Shown here piece after piece: positions 36,231 to 48,619 of a stretch of DNA of 64,000 nucleotides. The DNA lies in contig CM041465.1 of the NCBI GenBank assembly GCA_023213395.1, forward strand, positions 196,051,741 through 196,115,740, given 5' to 3'. A model generated the notes under the pieces. That model searched no databases and was not told the DNA's origin. It saw only the letters and a list, made by a program, of their open reading frames with translations. The position numbers and the translations under genes were made by a program. Numbering within the stretch: the stretch's first letter is position 1; the number at the start of each line of letters is the position of its first letter. This stretch comes from Cycas panzhihuaensis. Lineage: Eukaryota > Cycadophyta.

Positions 36231-39200
36231 ATGTCTTCCTCTCTCATCTCTCTACCTGAACTAGAAAAATTAACTGGTTCAAATTATCATGTATGGAAAA
36301 TCAAAATGGAAACAATTTTGGGGGTGAAAAATGCCTAGGAAATTGCTGAAGGGATAGAAAGACGTCATTTTGTTGGTGATGATAAGCTAGGAAATTGGAT
36401 TGAAAGAAATAATATGGCCAGTCTTACTTTAAAAATGTCCATTTCAGACTCTGTTCTTGTTTATGTTGAGAAATTGAATCAAGCTTCTGAAATCTGGAAA
36501 TGCTTGGAAAATTTATATGGACAAAAGAATAAAGCAAGAATAATTGCACTCAAAGAAGAGTTGTACAAACTTCACATGAAAGAAAATGAAGAGGTAGAAG
36601 AATTTATGCATAAAATCATCACTGTAAGAAATAATCTCTTGAGTGCTGGTGGCCTAATTTCTGAGCAAGATCTTATGGAGATTGTAACAACAAGATTTCC
36701 AAAGTCGTTTGATACAATTGTCAACACTATCACCGACAGTGATAGGTTAGACAAATTAACTCTTGATGAATTGATAGGTTTATTGCTATGACCAGAACAA
36801 AGAAACAAAAGATACGAAAGCACGATAGAATTAGAGGATGCATTTGCATCCAGGCTGAATCTCGGACCAAGAGGAAGACAACAATTTCGAGGACCAAGCA
36901 GAACATCAGACTTCAGAGGATGAGGATCTTGCAAAATTCGAAGGGGCGAGGACGGCGGAGAAAAGCGAATATGCTACAAGCTGTGGAAGAACGGATATTT
37001 CGCCGGAATTGTAGAATCTTTGACATATCTTTGCTCATGGACAAAGTGGACACTATCCATATCAATGCCCAGAAAGACGAAGTGAAATTCAGAAAGGAAA
37101 ATGACCTATTGGAGGATACGACAAAGAAAAGGATGAAGAAGAAGAAGAAGAGACAACCTTCATCACAGCACTGGTTACCGGAATAAAAGACAAAGACATA
37201 TGGTATATAGATTCAGGAGCCTCCAAACATATGACAAGTCGGGAAGAATGGTTCCAAACCATGAATCCATACAATATGGATAAGTCAGTAGAGCTGGGAG
37301 ACAAGTATTCCCTCAATATAAAGGGGATTGGAACCATTTCAGTAAACCTGGATGGAAATGAAAAAAGAATTGGAAATGTTTTGTTTGTACCAGATTTAAA
37401 AATGAATCTCATTTCTGTCTCTCAATTGAGCAAAAAGGTTTTGAGGACCATTTTTGATGAAGAAGGGAATTGCCACATTTTGGATATGAAAAAAGATGGA
37501 AAAATTGTTGGAAAAGGAGTCAGATGTAATGATCTTTACAAACTCTTGTCAGATCCTGTACTTCCTTATCTGGAAGAAAAAGCTTGTACTGCTTCTAAAT
37601 CTAATAATAAAGCATGGCATTTAAGGAATGGGCATCTTTCAATTGATACACTTAAACAAATGAAAAAGTCAGGAATGGTAAATGGATTACCTAATATTTC
37701 ATCAGATACATTTATATGTAAAGGTTGTCAACTTGGGAAACAGCACAGACTTCCCTTTAAAGAAAGCACTTGGAAAGCTCAGTCTAAATTAGAAATGATA
37801 CACATAGATATCTGTGGTCCTATTATACCTCTGACAATTAATGGATGCAGATACTTCTTAACTTTCATTGATGACTTCACTTGGAAGGTTTGGGTATATT
37901 TCTTACATAATAAGTCAGAAGTTTTTGAAACATTTAAAGAATTTAAAGCAGAAGCAGAATTAGAATCAGGAATGAAGATCAAATGCATCAGATCAGATGG
38001 AGTAGGGGAATATATGTCAAAGGAGTTTCTAAATTATTGCAAAGACCGAGGGATTTGTAAACAGGTTACAACTCCTTACACCCCTCAGTCGAATGGAGTA
38101 GCTGAAAGAAAGAATAGAACTCTGATAGAAATGGCTCGAAGCATGATGTATGGAACAAAAATATCTAGGACATATTGGGCGTAAGCTAGACAAAGATGCT
38201 ATCTAATAAACGGAAGTCCAACAAAAGCATTAAAGAACGTCACTCCAGAAGAAGCTTGGACAGGATAAAAAATCGATGTAAGTTTCCTCAAGGTGTTTGG
38301 CAGTCAAGCATTTGTGCATATTCCTGATAAAAGAATGACCAAATTAGATGCAAAAAGTATAGAATGTGTCTTAATAGGATACAGTAAAAATTCAAAGGCA
38401 TATAAATGCATAGATCCAAAAACAAATAAAACCTATGTAAGTAGAGATGTTATTTTTAACGAAGAAAACTCAGTTGAATCTTCATAAATTAGAGTAATAG
38501 AAAATGAAACAGAACAGGAAGCTGCCGGACATAAAGAAATGCAAGAAGATGAACCAGAAAATAAGTCAGAAGTTACTTCAGAAGATCAAGAAATCGAAGA
38601 AGGAAATGATTCATAAATCACTTTAGAAGAAGGACAAGCTGATCCATCGTTAATCAGTCAAGTATCAGGAGACACCATCGAAAAAGAAGATTCACAGAAA
38701 CAGAAAAAGTTGCCAAAATGGTATATCAAAATAGTTGAAGAAGGAAATGTAATAGAATAGAAAACCCGGGGACAAAGGTCAAGAGCTCTTCTAAGCAAAG
38801 TTGAACCACAAAATTTTCAAGAAGCAAAAGATCATCAAGAATGGAGAGAAGCAATGGACAATTGAATAAATTCAATCAAGAAAAATCAAACATGGGAATT
38901 AGTAGAACTACCTGCTAATAAATCCACTGTAAACTACAAATGGGTTTACAAAACAAAGAAAGGAATAGATGCCAAAATAAAAAAACACAAGGCAAGGTTA
39001 GTTGCAAAGGGATACACTTAAACAACAGGCATAGATTTTGATGGGACTTTTTCTCCAGTAGCAAAAATGAACACAAGAAGGATCAGAATAGCCTTAACCG
39101 CAGACAAGGTTGGAAAATCTCTCAGCTGGATGTAAAGAGCGCCTTCTTAAACGGTGAGCTAGAAGAAGAAGTCTATATGCAACAACCAGAAGGATATGCT

Positions 39201-40312
39201 GAACAAGGACATGAGAATCTAGTCTGTAAATTGAAAAAGGCTTTGTATGGTTTAAAACAAGCGCCACGTGCCTGGTATGCAAAATTAGATCAATTTCTTG
39301 AACAAAATAAGTTTATTCGATGCAACTCAGACTCCAGTCTCTAGATAAGAAAAACAAACAACAAGATAACAGTAATTGTTGTCTATGTAGATGATATGCT
39401 TCTCAATAGGAATGATGTAGAAGGAATTAAGTGGATCAAAGGTCAACTTCAGCAGAAATTTGAAATGACAGACTTGGGTTCACTAAATTATTACTTGGGA
39501 CTGGAGATAGGTCAACATCAAAACTACATAACCTTGTCCCAAAGTAACTACATCAAAAATCTGCTTATTTGATTTCAGATGGAGAATTGCAATCCATGCA
39601 CAACACCCATGGAAACAAATTGTGACCTAACAGTAGACAATATGGAAAAGGATGCTGATGTTACTGCATGCATACAAATGATTGGAAGTCCGATTTATTT
39701 GGCCACTAGGCACGATATATCATACCCAGTGGGACTAATATCCGGATATATGCGTAATCCAAAATTGAGACCTCGGCAAGCCACAAAAGAATTTTGAGAT
39801 ATCTCAAAGGAACAACAGATCTCAAGTTAGTATACTCAAAGGGTACCCAATGAAATATCGAGTCTGCGATTCTTGACTGGTGACAAAGAACAAAGGAAAT
39901 CAACAAGTGGATATTATTTTTCTTAGAGCCTCAACAATTTCATGGTGCGAAGAAACAAGCTACGGTAGCTCTCTCCTCTGAGCGAGAATATAAAGTAGCC
40001 AAATTAGCAACCTGTGAAGCTGTCTGGTTAAGACAACTTTTGCTTGACTGAATCAACGTGAGAAAGGAGCAACTTCTCTAAAATGTGACAACCAAAGTGC
40101 TATCAAGTCGACTAAAAATCCGATTACGCATGCAAGAACAAAACATATTGAAGTTCATCATCATTTTATAAGAGAAAAAGTGCAGAATAAAGAAATAGAC
40201 TTGGAATATTGTCCAACATCTGAGCAAGTTGCAGATCTCCTGACAAAACCTCTTGGGAGAGAGGCTCAAATATTTAAGAGACAAGATAGGACTATTAGAG
40301 ATAAAACATTAA
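36231..40312 (+). pseudogene. Copia B gag-pol
   Basis: ATG 36231 starts MSSSLISLPELEKLTGSNYH, a copia gag with the UBN2-type region to about 36790. The zinc knuckle near 36960-37010 is frame-shifted and has lost its histidine. Protease YIDSGASKHMT is near 37207. Integrase has CKGCQLGKQH and all three catalytic motifs (IHIDICGP, RSDGVGEY, NGVAERKNRT) in an open stretch to 38184. RT carries YVDDMLL near 39383, and RNase H runs to the terminal LLTKPLG near 40240. Stops include TAG 36336, TGA 36789, TAA 38614 and TGA 38863; the last two are shared with copia C. Shifts and a ragged RNase H complete the inactivation. Confidence 0.92.
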
Positions 40313-40319
40313 GAGGGGG
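40313..40319 (+). promoter_or_regulatory. Polypurine tract of copia B
   Basis: GAGGGGG lies between the pol stop (TAA 40310) and the LTR start at 40320. The identical arrangement occurs in copia C. Confidence 0.9.
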
Positions 40320-40539
40320 TGTTGAGATATAATGTTTTATCTATGAGAGAAAAGGGGGCCATGTTAGACCCACCCTTAAATGTACTCATAAGATCATGCC
40401 ACTTGGCAGTATCCAAGTGATCAGTTACATTAGAAGTTGTAACCATCACATCATTGTTGTATATTTAAGAAGATTGAATCACAATAGAAGGATGTACTTT
40501 TCTCTTCTCTGTTTAAGTTTTGCTCTGAGTTTTTCTACA
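40320..40539 (+). repeat. 3' LTR of copia B
   Basis: 220 bp, followed directly by the AGATA target copy. Confidence 0.96.
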
Positions 40540-40544
40540 AGATA

Positions 40545-41081
40545 CCTTATGGACAAAAAGGAATACAAGGTTTTTATACCTTCAGAGCATAAAATCATCA
40601 TCACTAGAGATGTTATCTTTGTAGAGACTAAAGATCAATTACTCAGGCTTGACTCAAAGATACCTTCATACCGATTTAATGATGCCACTGAATTTGATGT
40701 CCAGATTTTAAAATTTAGGGGGGGAGATGCTGAACAGTTGCTCAAAATCTTAGAATCTGGCAATAAAGCCTCGGAGGATACAAGTTGTGACTCCAAGCTA
40801 ATGTGTATACATCCAACACCATCATTTATGAACAGCCAAGTTGATAAAGGCAAAGCCATAGTAGAAGGATCATCTTCTCCAACATCTATGGTTGGCCTAT
40901 CTTCTCCAGCATCGTCAACTTCCTCTGTGCCAAATATTTCACATGATCCTTTTCAAGATCAAAATGAAGATCAAGAGGTTGTGGAAATGAAAACCTCATT
41001 CCCAACTCAAGGTTTTCATGAAGCCTACCAGCTACATAAGGACAAGTGACCAGATGAGGTAGGCAAAACTAGCACTAGAAG
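40545..41081 (+). pseudogene. Copia A pol, part 2: integrase tail and linker
   Basis: Continues the A frame broken at 35331: YLMDKKEYKVF, ITRDVIFVE (the integrase C-terminal core seen in most copias), then a serine- and proline-rich linker toward RT. About 165 codons are open until TGA near 41047. Ends where copia C is inserted. Confidence 0.9.
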
Positions 41082-41086
41082 TGCCC
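41082..41086. repeat. Target duplication TGCCC of copia C (also 46263-46267)
   Basis: Perfect 5-base duplication on both sides of copia C. Confidence 0.95.
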
Positions 41087-41301
41087 TGTTGAAATATAAT
41101 GTTTTATTTAGTATAGAAAAGGGGGCCATGCTAGACCCACCCTTAATATACTCATAAGATCATGCCACTTGGCAGTATCTAAGTGATCGATTACATTAGT
41201 GGTTGTAACCATCACATCACTATTGTATATTTAAGCAGATTAAATCTCAATAGAAAGATGTACATTCTTTTCTTTGTCTAATTTCGCCCTAATTTTCAAC
41301 A
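41087..41301 (+). repeat. 5' LTR of copia C
   Basis: 215 bp. Followed by the primer site TGGTATCAGAG at 41302. Contains TATATTTAAGCAG as TATA-like box. Confidence 0.96.
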
Positions 41302-41947
41302 TGGTATCAGAGTAGGCTGCCTAAACTGATATTTTTTGAAAGAATTCTTCTGTCTGCCAGTTCTATCAAGGGTTGAAGCAACAATCAAGGCAGTTAGGTC
41401 ATCATCGTCATTATTCCTCTGTCGTACAAAATCGTACGGACCTGTATGGACGTTTTTTTTTCAAAAGTGTTGGATCGCAACGAAATTTTGTGGGGAAGTA
41501 GATCGAAGCACACCGAGCATATTTCTCTTCTGGAGCACAGCCATCTGAGATCATTTTCTGGGCCAAATCGAGCCCGAACCAGTCCGTGCGTTTTTGGAGG
41601 ATCCACATCAAAAATCTTCATGATTTTCTCAGAATATTGGGTATTTCCAGTCCAAAACCCTTCCTACTGTCAATACATTGAATTTTCATCCATATTCAAA
41701 GATTTGTTTTGAGTTTTTCTAGTGATTTTCTCTAAAATCTAATTTTCTGCCCTAGCCGCCGTTTTTCCTTCTGGAGCCATTTTCTCTCATTTGAAAGATC
41801 CTTTCGAAAAACTGACTTCAGATCCACATAGGCAACCTAGAAACCTTCATTTTGAGGTATAATCTTATTTGCGCCGTACACTTAGGGTTTCATACAGAAA
41901 TCCGTGACCGTCTGACGAGCTCTGTCATCGTTTTAACCTGAAAAATC
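41302..41947 (+). other. Primer site and leader of copia C
   Basis: Starts with TGGTATCAGAG (initiator tRNA-Met). The rest is a 0.63-kb untranslated leader related to that of copia B; no gene seen. Confidence 0.8.
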
Positions 41948-44900
41948 ATGTCTTCCTCTCTCATTACTCTACCTGAACTAGAAAAATTAACTGGTTCAAA
42001 TTACCATGTATGGAAAATTAAAATGGAAACCATTTTGAGGATGAAAAATGCCTGGGAAATTGCTGAAGGGACAGAAAAACGTCCTCCTACTGGTGATGAT
42101 AAGTTGGGAAATTGGATTGAAAGAAACAACATGGGTAGTCTCATTTTAAAAATGTCTATTTCAGACTCTGTTCTTATTTATGTCGAGAAACTGAATCAGG
42201 CTTTTAAAATCTGGAAATGTCTGGAAAATTTATACGGGCAAAAGAATAAGGCAAGAATAATTGCACTCAAAGAAGAGCTGTACAAACTTCACATGAAAGA
42301 AAATGAAGAGGTAGAAGAATTCATGCATAAAATCATCACTGTGAGAAATAATCTCTTGAGTGCTGGAGGCATAATATCTGAACAAGATCTTGTGGAAATT
42401 GTAACAGCAAGGTTGCCAAAGTCATTTGATACAATTGTCAACACTATCACCGACAGTGATAGGTTAGATAAATTAACTCTTGATGAATTTACAGGTTTGC
42501 TGCTAAGACAGGAACAAAGAAACAAAAGATATGAAAACACGACAGAATTGGAGGATGCATTTACATCCAGATTGAATCTCGGGCCAAGAGGAAGACAACA
42601 ATTTTGAGCACCAAGCAGAATGTCAGATTCTAGAGGACGAGGACGCTGGTCAAACTCCAGAGGATGAGGACGTGGCAGAGAAAATAGAATATGTTACAAC
42701 TGTGGACGAACTAGACATTTCGCCAGTAATTGTAGAATCTTCGACATATGCTGCTACTGCGGACAAAGTGGACACTACCCTTATCAGTACCCACAAAGAC
42801 GAAGTGAAATTTATAAAGGAAAATGACCTATTAGCAGATACAGCAAAGAAAAGGATGAAGAAGAACAAGAAGAAGAGGAGACGGCCTTCATCACAGTATT
42901 GGTTACGGGAATGAAAGACAAAGACATATGGTACATAGATTCAGGAGCCTCTAAACATATGACAAGTTGGTAAGAATGGTTCCAAACCATGAATCCATAC
43001 AATATGGACAAGTCAGTGAAGCTGGGTGACAAGTATTCCCTTAACATAAAAGGGATTGGAACCATTTCAGTAAACTTGAATGGAAATGAAAGAAAAATTG
43101 GAAATGTTCTTTTTGTACCAGATCTGAAAATGAATCTCCTCTCTGTCTCCCAACTGAGCAAAAAGGGGTTGAGAACCATCTTTGATGAAGAAGGAAATTG
43201 CCACATTTTGGATATGAAAAAAGATGGGAAAATTGTTGGAAAAGGAGTCAAATGCAATGACCTTTACAAACTCCTATCAGATCTTGTATTTCCTTATTTG
43301 GAAGAAAAAGCTTGTACTGCTCTTAAATCTAATAATAAAGTATGGCATTTAAGGTATGGACATCTCTCAATTGACACACTTAAACAAATGGAAAAGTCAG
43401 AAATGGTAAATGGTTTACCTAATATTTCTTCAGATACATTTGTTTGTAAAGGTTGTCAACTTGGAAAACAGCATAGACTTCCTTTTAAAGAAAGCACTTG
43501 GAAAGCTCAGTCTAAATTAGAATTGATACACACGAACATCTGTGGTCCAATTTCACCTCTGTCAATTAATGGATGCAGATACTTCTTAACTTTCATTGAT
43601 GACTTCACCCGAAAGGTGTGGGTATATTTCTTACATAATAAGTCAGAAGTCTTTAAAACATTTAAAGAATTTAAGGCAGAAGCTGAGTTAGAATCAGGAA
43701 TGAAGATCAAATACATCAGGTCAGATGGAGGAGGAGAATATATATCAAAAGAGTTTTTAAATTACTGCAAATACAGAGGAATTCGTAGACAGGTTACAAC
43801 TCCCTAAACTCCTCAGTCAAATGGAGTAGTTGAAAGAAAGAATAGAACTCTGATGGAAATGGCTCGAAGCATGATGTATGGAACAAAAATATCTAAGACA
43901 TATTGGGCAGAAGCAGTCAGCACAACATGCTATCTGATAAATAGAAGTCCAACCAGAACATTGAAGAACATCACTCCAGAAGAAGCTTGGATGATGAAAC
44001 CTGATGTAAGTCTTCTCAAAGTATTTGGCAGTCAAGCATTTGTGCATGTTCTTGATAAAAGGAGGTCCAAATTAGACGCAAAAAGAATAGAATGTGTCTT
44101 AATAGGATACAGTAAAAATTCAAAGGCATATAAATGCATAGATCCAAGAACAAATAGAATCTATGTGAGTAGAGATGTCGTCTTTAATGAAGATAGCTCA
44201 GTTAAATCTTCACAAATTAAAGTAATAGAAAATGAAAAGGAACAGGAAACTGCTGGACATAGAGTAATGCAAGAAGATGAGCAAGAGAATCAGTCAGAAA
44301 TTACTTCAGAAGACCAAGAAACTGAAAAAGGAAATGATTTATAAATTACTTCAGAAGAAGGACAAGCTGATTCATCGTCGTCAACCGGTCAAAGAGACAC
44401 CATCGAAAAAGAAGATTCACAGAAATAGAAAAAGTTGCCAAAATGGTATATCAAAATAGTTGAAGAAGGAAATGTAATAGAACAGAAAACCCGGGGACAA
44501 AGGTCAAGAGCTCTTCTAAGCAAAGTTGAACCACAAAATTTTCAAGAAGCAAAAGATCATCAAGAATGGAGAGAAGCAATGGACAATTGAATAAATTCAA
44601 TCAAGAAAAATCAAACATGGGAATTAGTAGAACTACCTGCTAATAAATCCACTGTAAACTGCAAATGGGTTTACCAAACAAAGAAAGGAATAGATGCCAA
44701 AATTCAAAAACACAAGGCAAGGTTAGTTGCAAAGGGATACACCCAAACTGCAACCGTAGATTTTGATGAGACCTTCTCTCTAGTAGCAAAGATGAACACA
44801 GTAAGGACAGTAATAGCCTTGGCTGCTGTCCAAGGTTGGGGAATCTCTCAGATGGATGTAAAGAGTGCCTTCTTAAACAATGAACTAGAAGAAAAGGTTT

Positions 44901-46040
44901 ATATGCAACAACTAGAAGGATATGTTGAACAGGGAAAGGAGAATCTAGTCTGCAAATTAAAAAAAACCTTGTATGGTCTAAAACAAGCGCCACGTGCCTG
45001 GTATGCAAAATTAGATCATTTTCTTGAAGAACATAAGTTTATTCGGTGCAACTCAGACCCTAGTCTGTACATAAGAAAAATGAACGACAAGATAACAATA
45101 ATTGTTATCTATGTAGATGATATGCTCCTTACTGGGAATGATGTAGAAGGAATTAAATGGATCAAAAGTCAACTTCAGGTAAATTTGAAATGACAGACTT
45201 GGGTTCACTAAATTACTACTTGACCTGGAGATAAGTCAACATCAAAACTACATAACCTTGTCCCAAAGTAACTACATCAAAAATCTGCTTGTTCGATTTC
45301 AGATGGAGAATTGTAATCCATGCACAACTCCCATGGAAACAAATTGTGATTTAACGATAGATAGTATGGAAAAAGATGCCGATGCTACTTTGTATAGAGA
45401 AATGATTGGAAGTTTGATTTATTTGACAGCCACCAAGCCTGACATATCCTACTCAGTAGGACTAATATCAAGATATATGCAGAATCCAAAGTTGAGACAC
45501 TGGCAAGCCACAAAAAGAATTCTGAGATATCTCAAAGGAACAACAGATCTCAAGTTAGTATATTTAAAGGGGCATCCAATCGAAATAACAGGGTACTGCG
45601 ATTCTGACTGGGCTGGTGACAAAGAACAAAGGAAATCCACAAGTGGGTTTTATTTTTTCTTAGGAGCTTCAGCAATCTCATGGTGCAGTAAGAAACAAGC
45701 TACAGTAGCAGAATATAAAGCAGCCACATCAGCAACCTGTGAAGCCGTCTGGTTAAGACAACTTTTACTTGACTTGAATCAATAGTAGAAAGGAGCAACT
45801 TCTCTAAAATGTGACAACCAAAGTGCCATCAAGCTGACCAAAAATCCAATTCTACATGCAAGAACAAAACATATTGAAGTTCATCATCATTTTATAAGAG
45901 AAAAAGTCCAGAATAAAGAGATAGACTTGGAATACTGTCCGACATCTGAGCAAGTTGCAGATCTCCTGACAAAACCCCTTGGGAAAGAAAGGCTCAAATA
46001 TTTAAGAGACAAGTTAGGACTTGTAGAGATAAAACATTAA
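41948..46040 (+). pseudogene. Copia C gag-pol
   Basis: One ancestral frame from ATG 41948 to TAA 46038. Gag has an intact-looking knuckle CX2CX4HX4C (CYNCGRTRHFASNC, near 42695). Protease YIDSGASKHMT at about 42932. Integrase has RSDGGGEY and NGVVERKNRT, but the first catalytic Asp is Asn (IHTNICGP, near 43528). RT has [10 protein letters not shown] and YVDDMLL (near 45112). RNase H has YCDSDWAGDKEQRKSTSGF and ends LLTKPLGKERLKYLRDKLGL. In-frame stops include TGA 42605, TAA 42971, TAA 43805, TAA 44342, TGA 44588 and TAG 45783. Two single-base losses near 45180 and 45222 shift frame. It is much closer to intact than copia B in RNase H. Confidence 0.93.
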
Positions 46041-46047
46041 GAGGGGG
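46041..46047 (+). promoter_or_regulatory. Polypurine tract of copia C
   Basis: GAGGGGG directly between the pol stop and the 3' LTR. Confidence 0.9.
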
Positions 46048-46262
46048 TGTTGAAATATAATGTTTCATCTAGGATAGAAAATGGGGCCATGTTAGACCCA
46101 CCCTTAATGTACTCATAAGATCATGCCACTTGGCAGTATCTGAGTGATTGGTTATATTAGTGGTTGTAACCATCACATCACTGTTGTATATTTAAGTAGA
46201 TTGAATCTCAATAGAAAGATGTACATTCTTTTCTCTGTCTAATTTTGCTCTGATTTTCAACA
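46048..46262 (+). repeat. 3' LTR of copia C
   Basis: 215 bp, bounded on the right by TGCCC at 46263-46267. Confidence 0.96.
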
Positions 46263-46267
46263 TGCCC

Positions 46268-47883
46268 ATAGAGCGAGGATGCATGAATCACTTTCCATTG
46301 AGCTTGAACCAGAAGAACTGCATCTTTCTCTTAATGAAGAGCCCCTAACGTACCAAGAAGCTGTAAATCATGCAACTTGGAGAAATGCCATGAATGAAGA
46401 GTATCAATCTCTTATTAAGAATCGTACATGGGAGCTTGTTAATCTACCACTTGGAAGAAAGGTAGTTTAAAATAAATGGGTGTTCAAAAACAAGTATAGA
46501 TCAGATGCCACCCTAGAAAAACATAAGGCGAGGTTGGTAACAAAAGGATTCACGCAAAGGGAAGGCATTGACTACACTGAAATATTTGCTCCTACAACTA
46601 AGTGGCCTACATCAGAACTCTTATAGCCTTGGCTCCTCAACAGGGTTGGAAAATCCACCAACTCGATGTTAAGACCACATTTCTCAATGGGGACCTTAAA
46701 GAAGAAATTTACATGGCTCAGCCAAAAGGATACGAGATTGACGGTCAGGAGCATAAAGTTCGCAGGCTCAAAAAGTCCTTGTATGACCTAAAGCAAGCCC
46801 CTCGTCCTTAGTTTACCAAGTTGTTTGAAAGAATAAGGCAACTTAGATATAAGGTTTGTTACTATCAAGATATTGATGTAACATTATTCATCAAGCACCA
46901 AAATGATAAAGTCACTTACCTCTTAATCTTTGTGGATGACATGCTCATAACATGGAATAGTGAATAGGTAATCAGCCAGTTGAAGAAGGACCTTGCTAAA
47001 ACTTTTGAATTGTCTGACCTCGAGTTGATGAAATATTACTTGGGAATTGAAGTAACTCAAAAGGATGGAAAAATCTTTCTCTCCCAAGAAAAATATATCA
47101 ATGATCTTCTAACAAAGTTTCAGTTGGAAGGTGCTCAACCAGTGGATACACCTATGGAGCCTAATATTAAACTCTCAGTTGATGGTGACAATAGGGAGGC
47201 GGGCCTTAACACTCTATAGGCAACTTGTAGGTAGTCTCATCTATACTACCAACATAAGGCCAGATATTGCACACTCTGTTGACATTCTTACAAGATTCAT
47301 GACAAATCCTAAGCAGAATCATTGGCAAGCTTCAATACAAGTGTTGAGGTACCTAAAGACGACTAACAAATATGGTTTGTTGTATGAACCCAATGCACAA
47401 TTTAAACTTTATGCATACATAGACTCAGACTTTGTCGAAGATAAAGACACAGGAAGATCTATGTCTGGGTATATAACATTTCTTGGAACAGCACCAATAT
47501 CATGGAGATCCAGATGGTAGAAGATAGTTGCAGACTCAACTATCGAAGCTAAGTACATTGCTACTTCTAAGACAAGCAAGGAGGTGATATGGCTTAGAAA
47601 ATTGTTGAATACATTAAATGCCACCTAAACAAGTTCTACTAGCTTACATGTAGATAATCAATCTATAATCTAGATGGCTAAAAATCTTGTATTTCATGAT
47701 CATACCAAACATATAAGTACAAAAGTCCACGGGATTAGAGAGCTAGTTCATGATGGCACAATTCAACTAGAGTACTGCCCCATAGCAGATCACGTGGTCG
47801 ATATCTTCACCAAACCACTGAAGAGGGTGAAGTTTGAACAATTCCAGAAGCAACTCGGCCTTAGGGCCTCCATCTCTGACTGA
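46268..47883 (+). pseudogene. Copia A pol, part 3: reverse transcriptase and RNase H
   Basis: Resumes A after copia C. RT blocks EEPLTYQEAVNH, WELVNLPLGRKVV, then after stops QLDVKTTFLNGDL, LYDLKQAPRP and catalytic FVDDML (near 46930). The RNase H part has SLIYTTNIRPDIAHSV, YIDSDFVEDKDTGRSMSGY, and the typical copia end ADHVVDIFTKPLKRVKFEQF, with the stop at 47881. Several stops (for example near 46468, 46810, 47217, 47518) and a shift near 46600 interrupt the frame. Confidence 0.92.
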
Positions 47884-48316
47884 TTGAAGGAGATGACAAT
47901 AGGATCATCATACTTTGTCTCATTCGTGAAAATCCCTTGTGGGCGTAGAAGGACAAGAGTAAGTCTCTACTATATCCCATTCGTGAAAACCCTATGTAGG
48001 CGCGCAATGATAAGGGTTGTATCATTTTGGAAAATTGAAACCTGTGAAAACCCTGAAAGGCATGGGGGATGACCAAATGGTATATGGAGACTCAGTAGAT
48101 TTTAGCTACAAAATTCATTGTACTAATTGGCTATCTGGCTACATTTAAAGAGTCGCCTGAGCCAGGTTAGTAGATTAGAAAATTTGTGGGTTTTCTTCCC
48201 CATGAGGGTTTCCCACAAAAATGTCATAACAGTTTGCTTTGTAAGAGGCTCAAATGAAGACCTCATAGGATAGAATAAAATATGATGAAATGACCTTTTA
48301 CCATTAAGGGGGAGAT
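47884..48316 (+). other. Copia A 3' UTR with GTGAAAACCC repeats and purine tract
   Basis: Three spaced copies of a GTGAAAAYCC core (about 47926, 47983, 48044; the first two are CATTCGTGAAAA at 47921 and 47978, 57 bases apart). Ends with the purine tract AAGGGGGAGAT (48306-48316) touching the 3' LTR. Confidence 0.8.
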
Positions 48317-48614
48317 TGAAAAGGGTTAATGACATAAGGTCATTACATTAGTTGATTATTTTGAAAAAGGGTCTTAAATGAACTTTAAATTAGATCAATT
48401 AAGTGAAATACACTTTCATGTGCATTATGTGTAATTTCATTTCACCTAACTCTAATGTTCCCTCTCTCAATATAAAAGTAAAAGCTCAATGGAAGAGATT
48501 CATTCTTACCTCCCCATTTTGTGAGAGCTACTTTCTTTTTCTCAAGTCTCTCTTGCTCCCATGTTTACCTTTGTGTTTAGTACATGGAGATGAATGATAG
48601 ATCCACTCTTTTCA
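48317..48614 (+). repeat. 3' LTR of copia A
   Basis: 298 bp, uninterrupted. 11 differences from the split 5' LTR by eye. Followed by AGCTA (48615-48619), near-match to AGTTA on the left. Confidence 0.96.
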
Positions 48615-48619
48615 AGCTA

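Larger units (their letters stand above)
35337..40539 (+). mobile_element. Ty1/copia element B, nested in copia A integrase region
   Basis: 5.2-kb element with 220-bp LTRs at both ends (TGTTGAGATATAAT ... TTTCTACA), a perfect tRNA-Met primer site, a 0.66-kb leader, gag-pol and a purine tract. LTR differences are 8 of 220 (3.6%) by eye. Same strand as its host and as its sister C. Confidence 0.97.
41087..46262 (+). mobile_element. Ty1/copia element C, nested in copia A between integrase and RT
   Basis: 5.2-kb sister of copia B with 215-bp LTRs (TGTTGAAATATAAT ... TTTCAACA). The internal region is closely related to B along its whole length. LTR differences are 17 of 215 (about 8%) by eye, mostly transitions, more than the divergence of the host LTRs. 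Same strand as A and B. Confidence 0.97.
23909..48614 (+). mobile_element. Ty1/copia element A, host of a three-element nest
   Basis: Copia element with 298-bp LTRs (23909-23939 joined to 30653-30919; and 48317-48614), an initiator-Met-type primer site, gag-pol in one frame, and a purine tract before the 3' LTR. It spans 24.7 kb because a gypsy element sits in its 5' LTR and copias B and C sit in pol; its own sequence is about 7.6 kb. Domain order gag, protease, integrase, RT, RNase H is diagnostic of Ty1/copia. By-eye LTR divergence is 11 of 298 (3.7%). Many stops and shifts inactivate it. It is inserted in the 3' region of element D. Confidence 0.93.
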
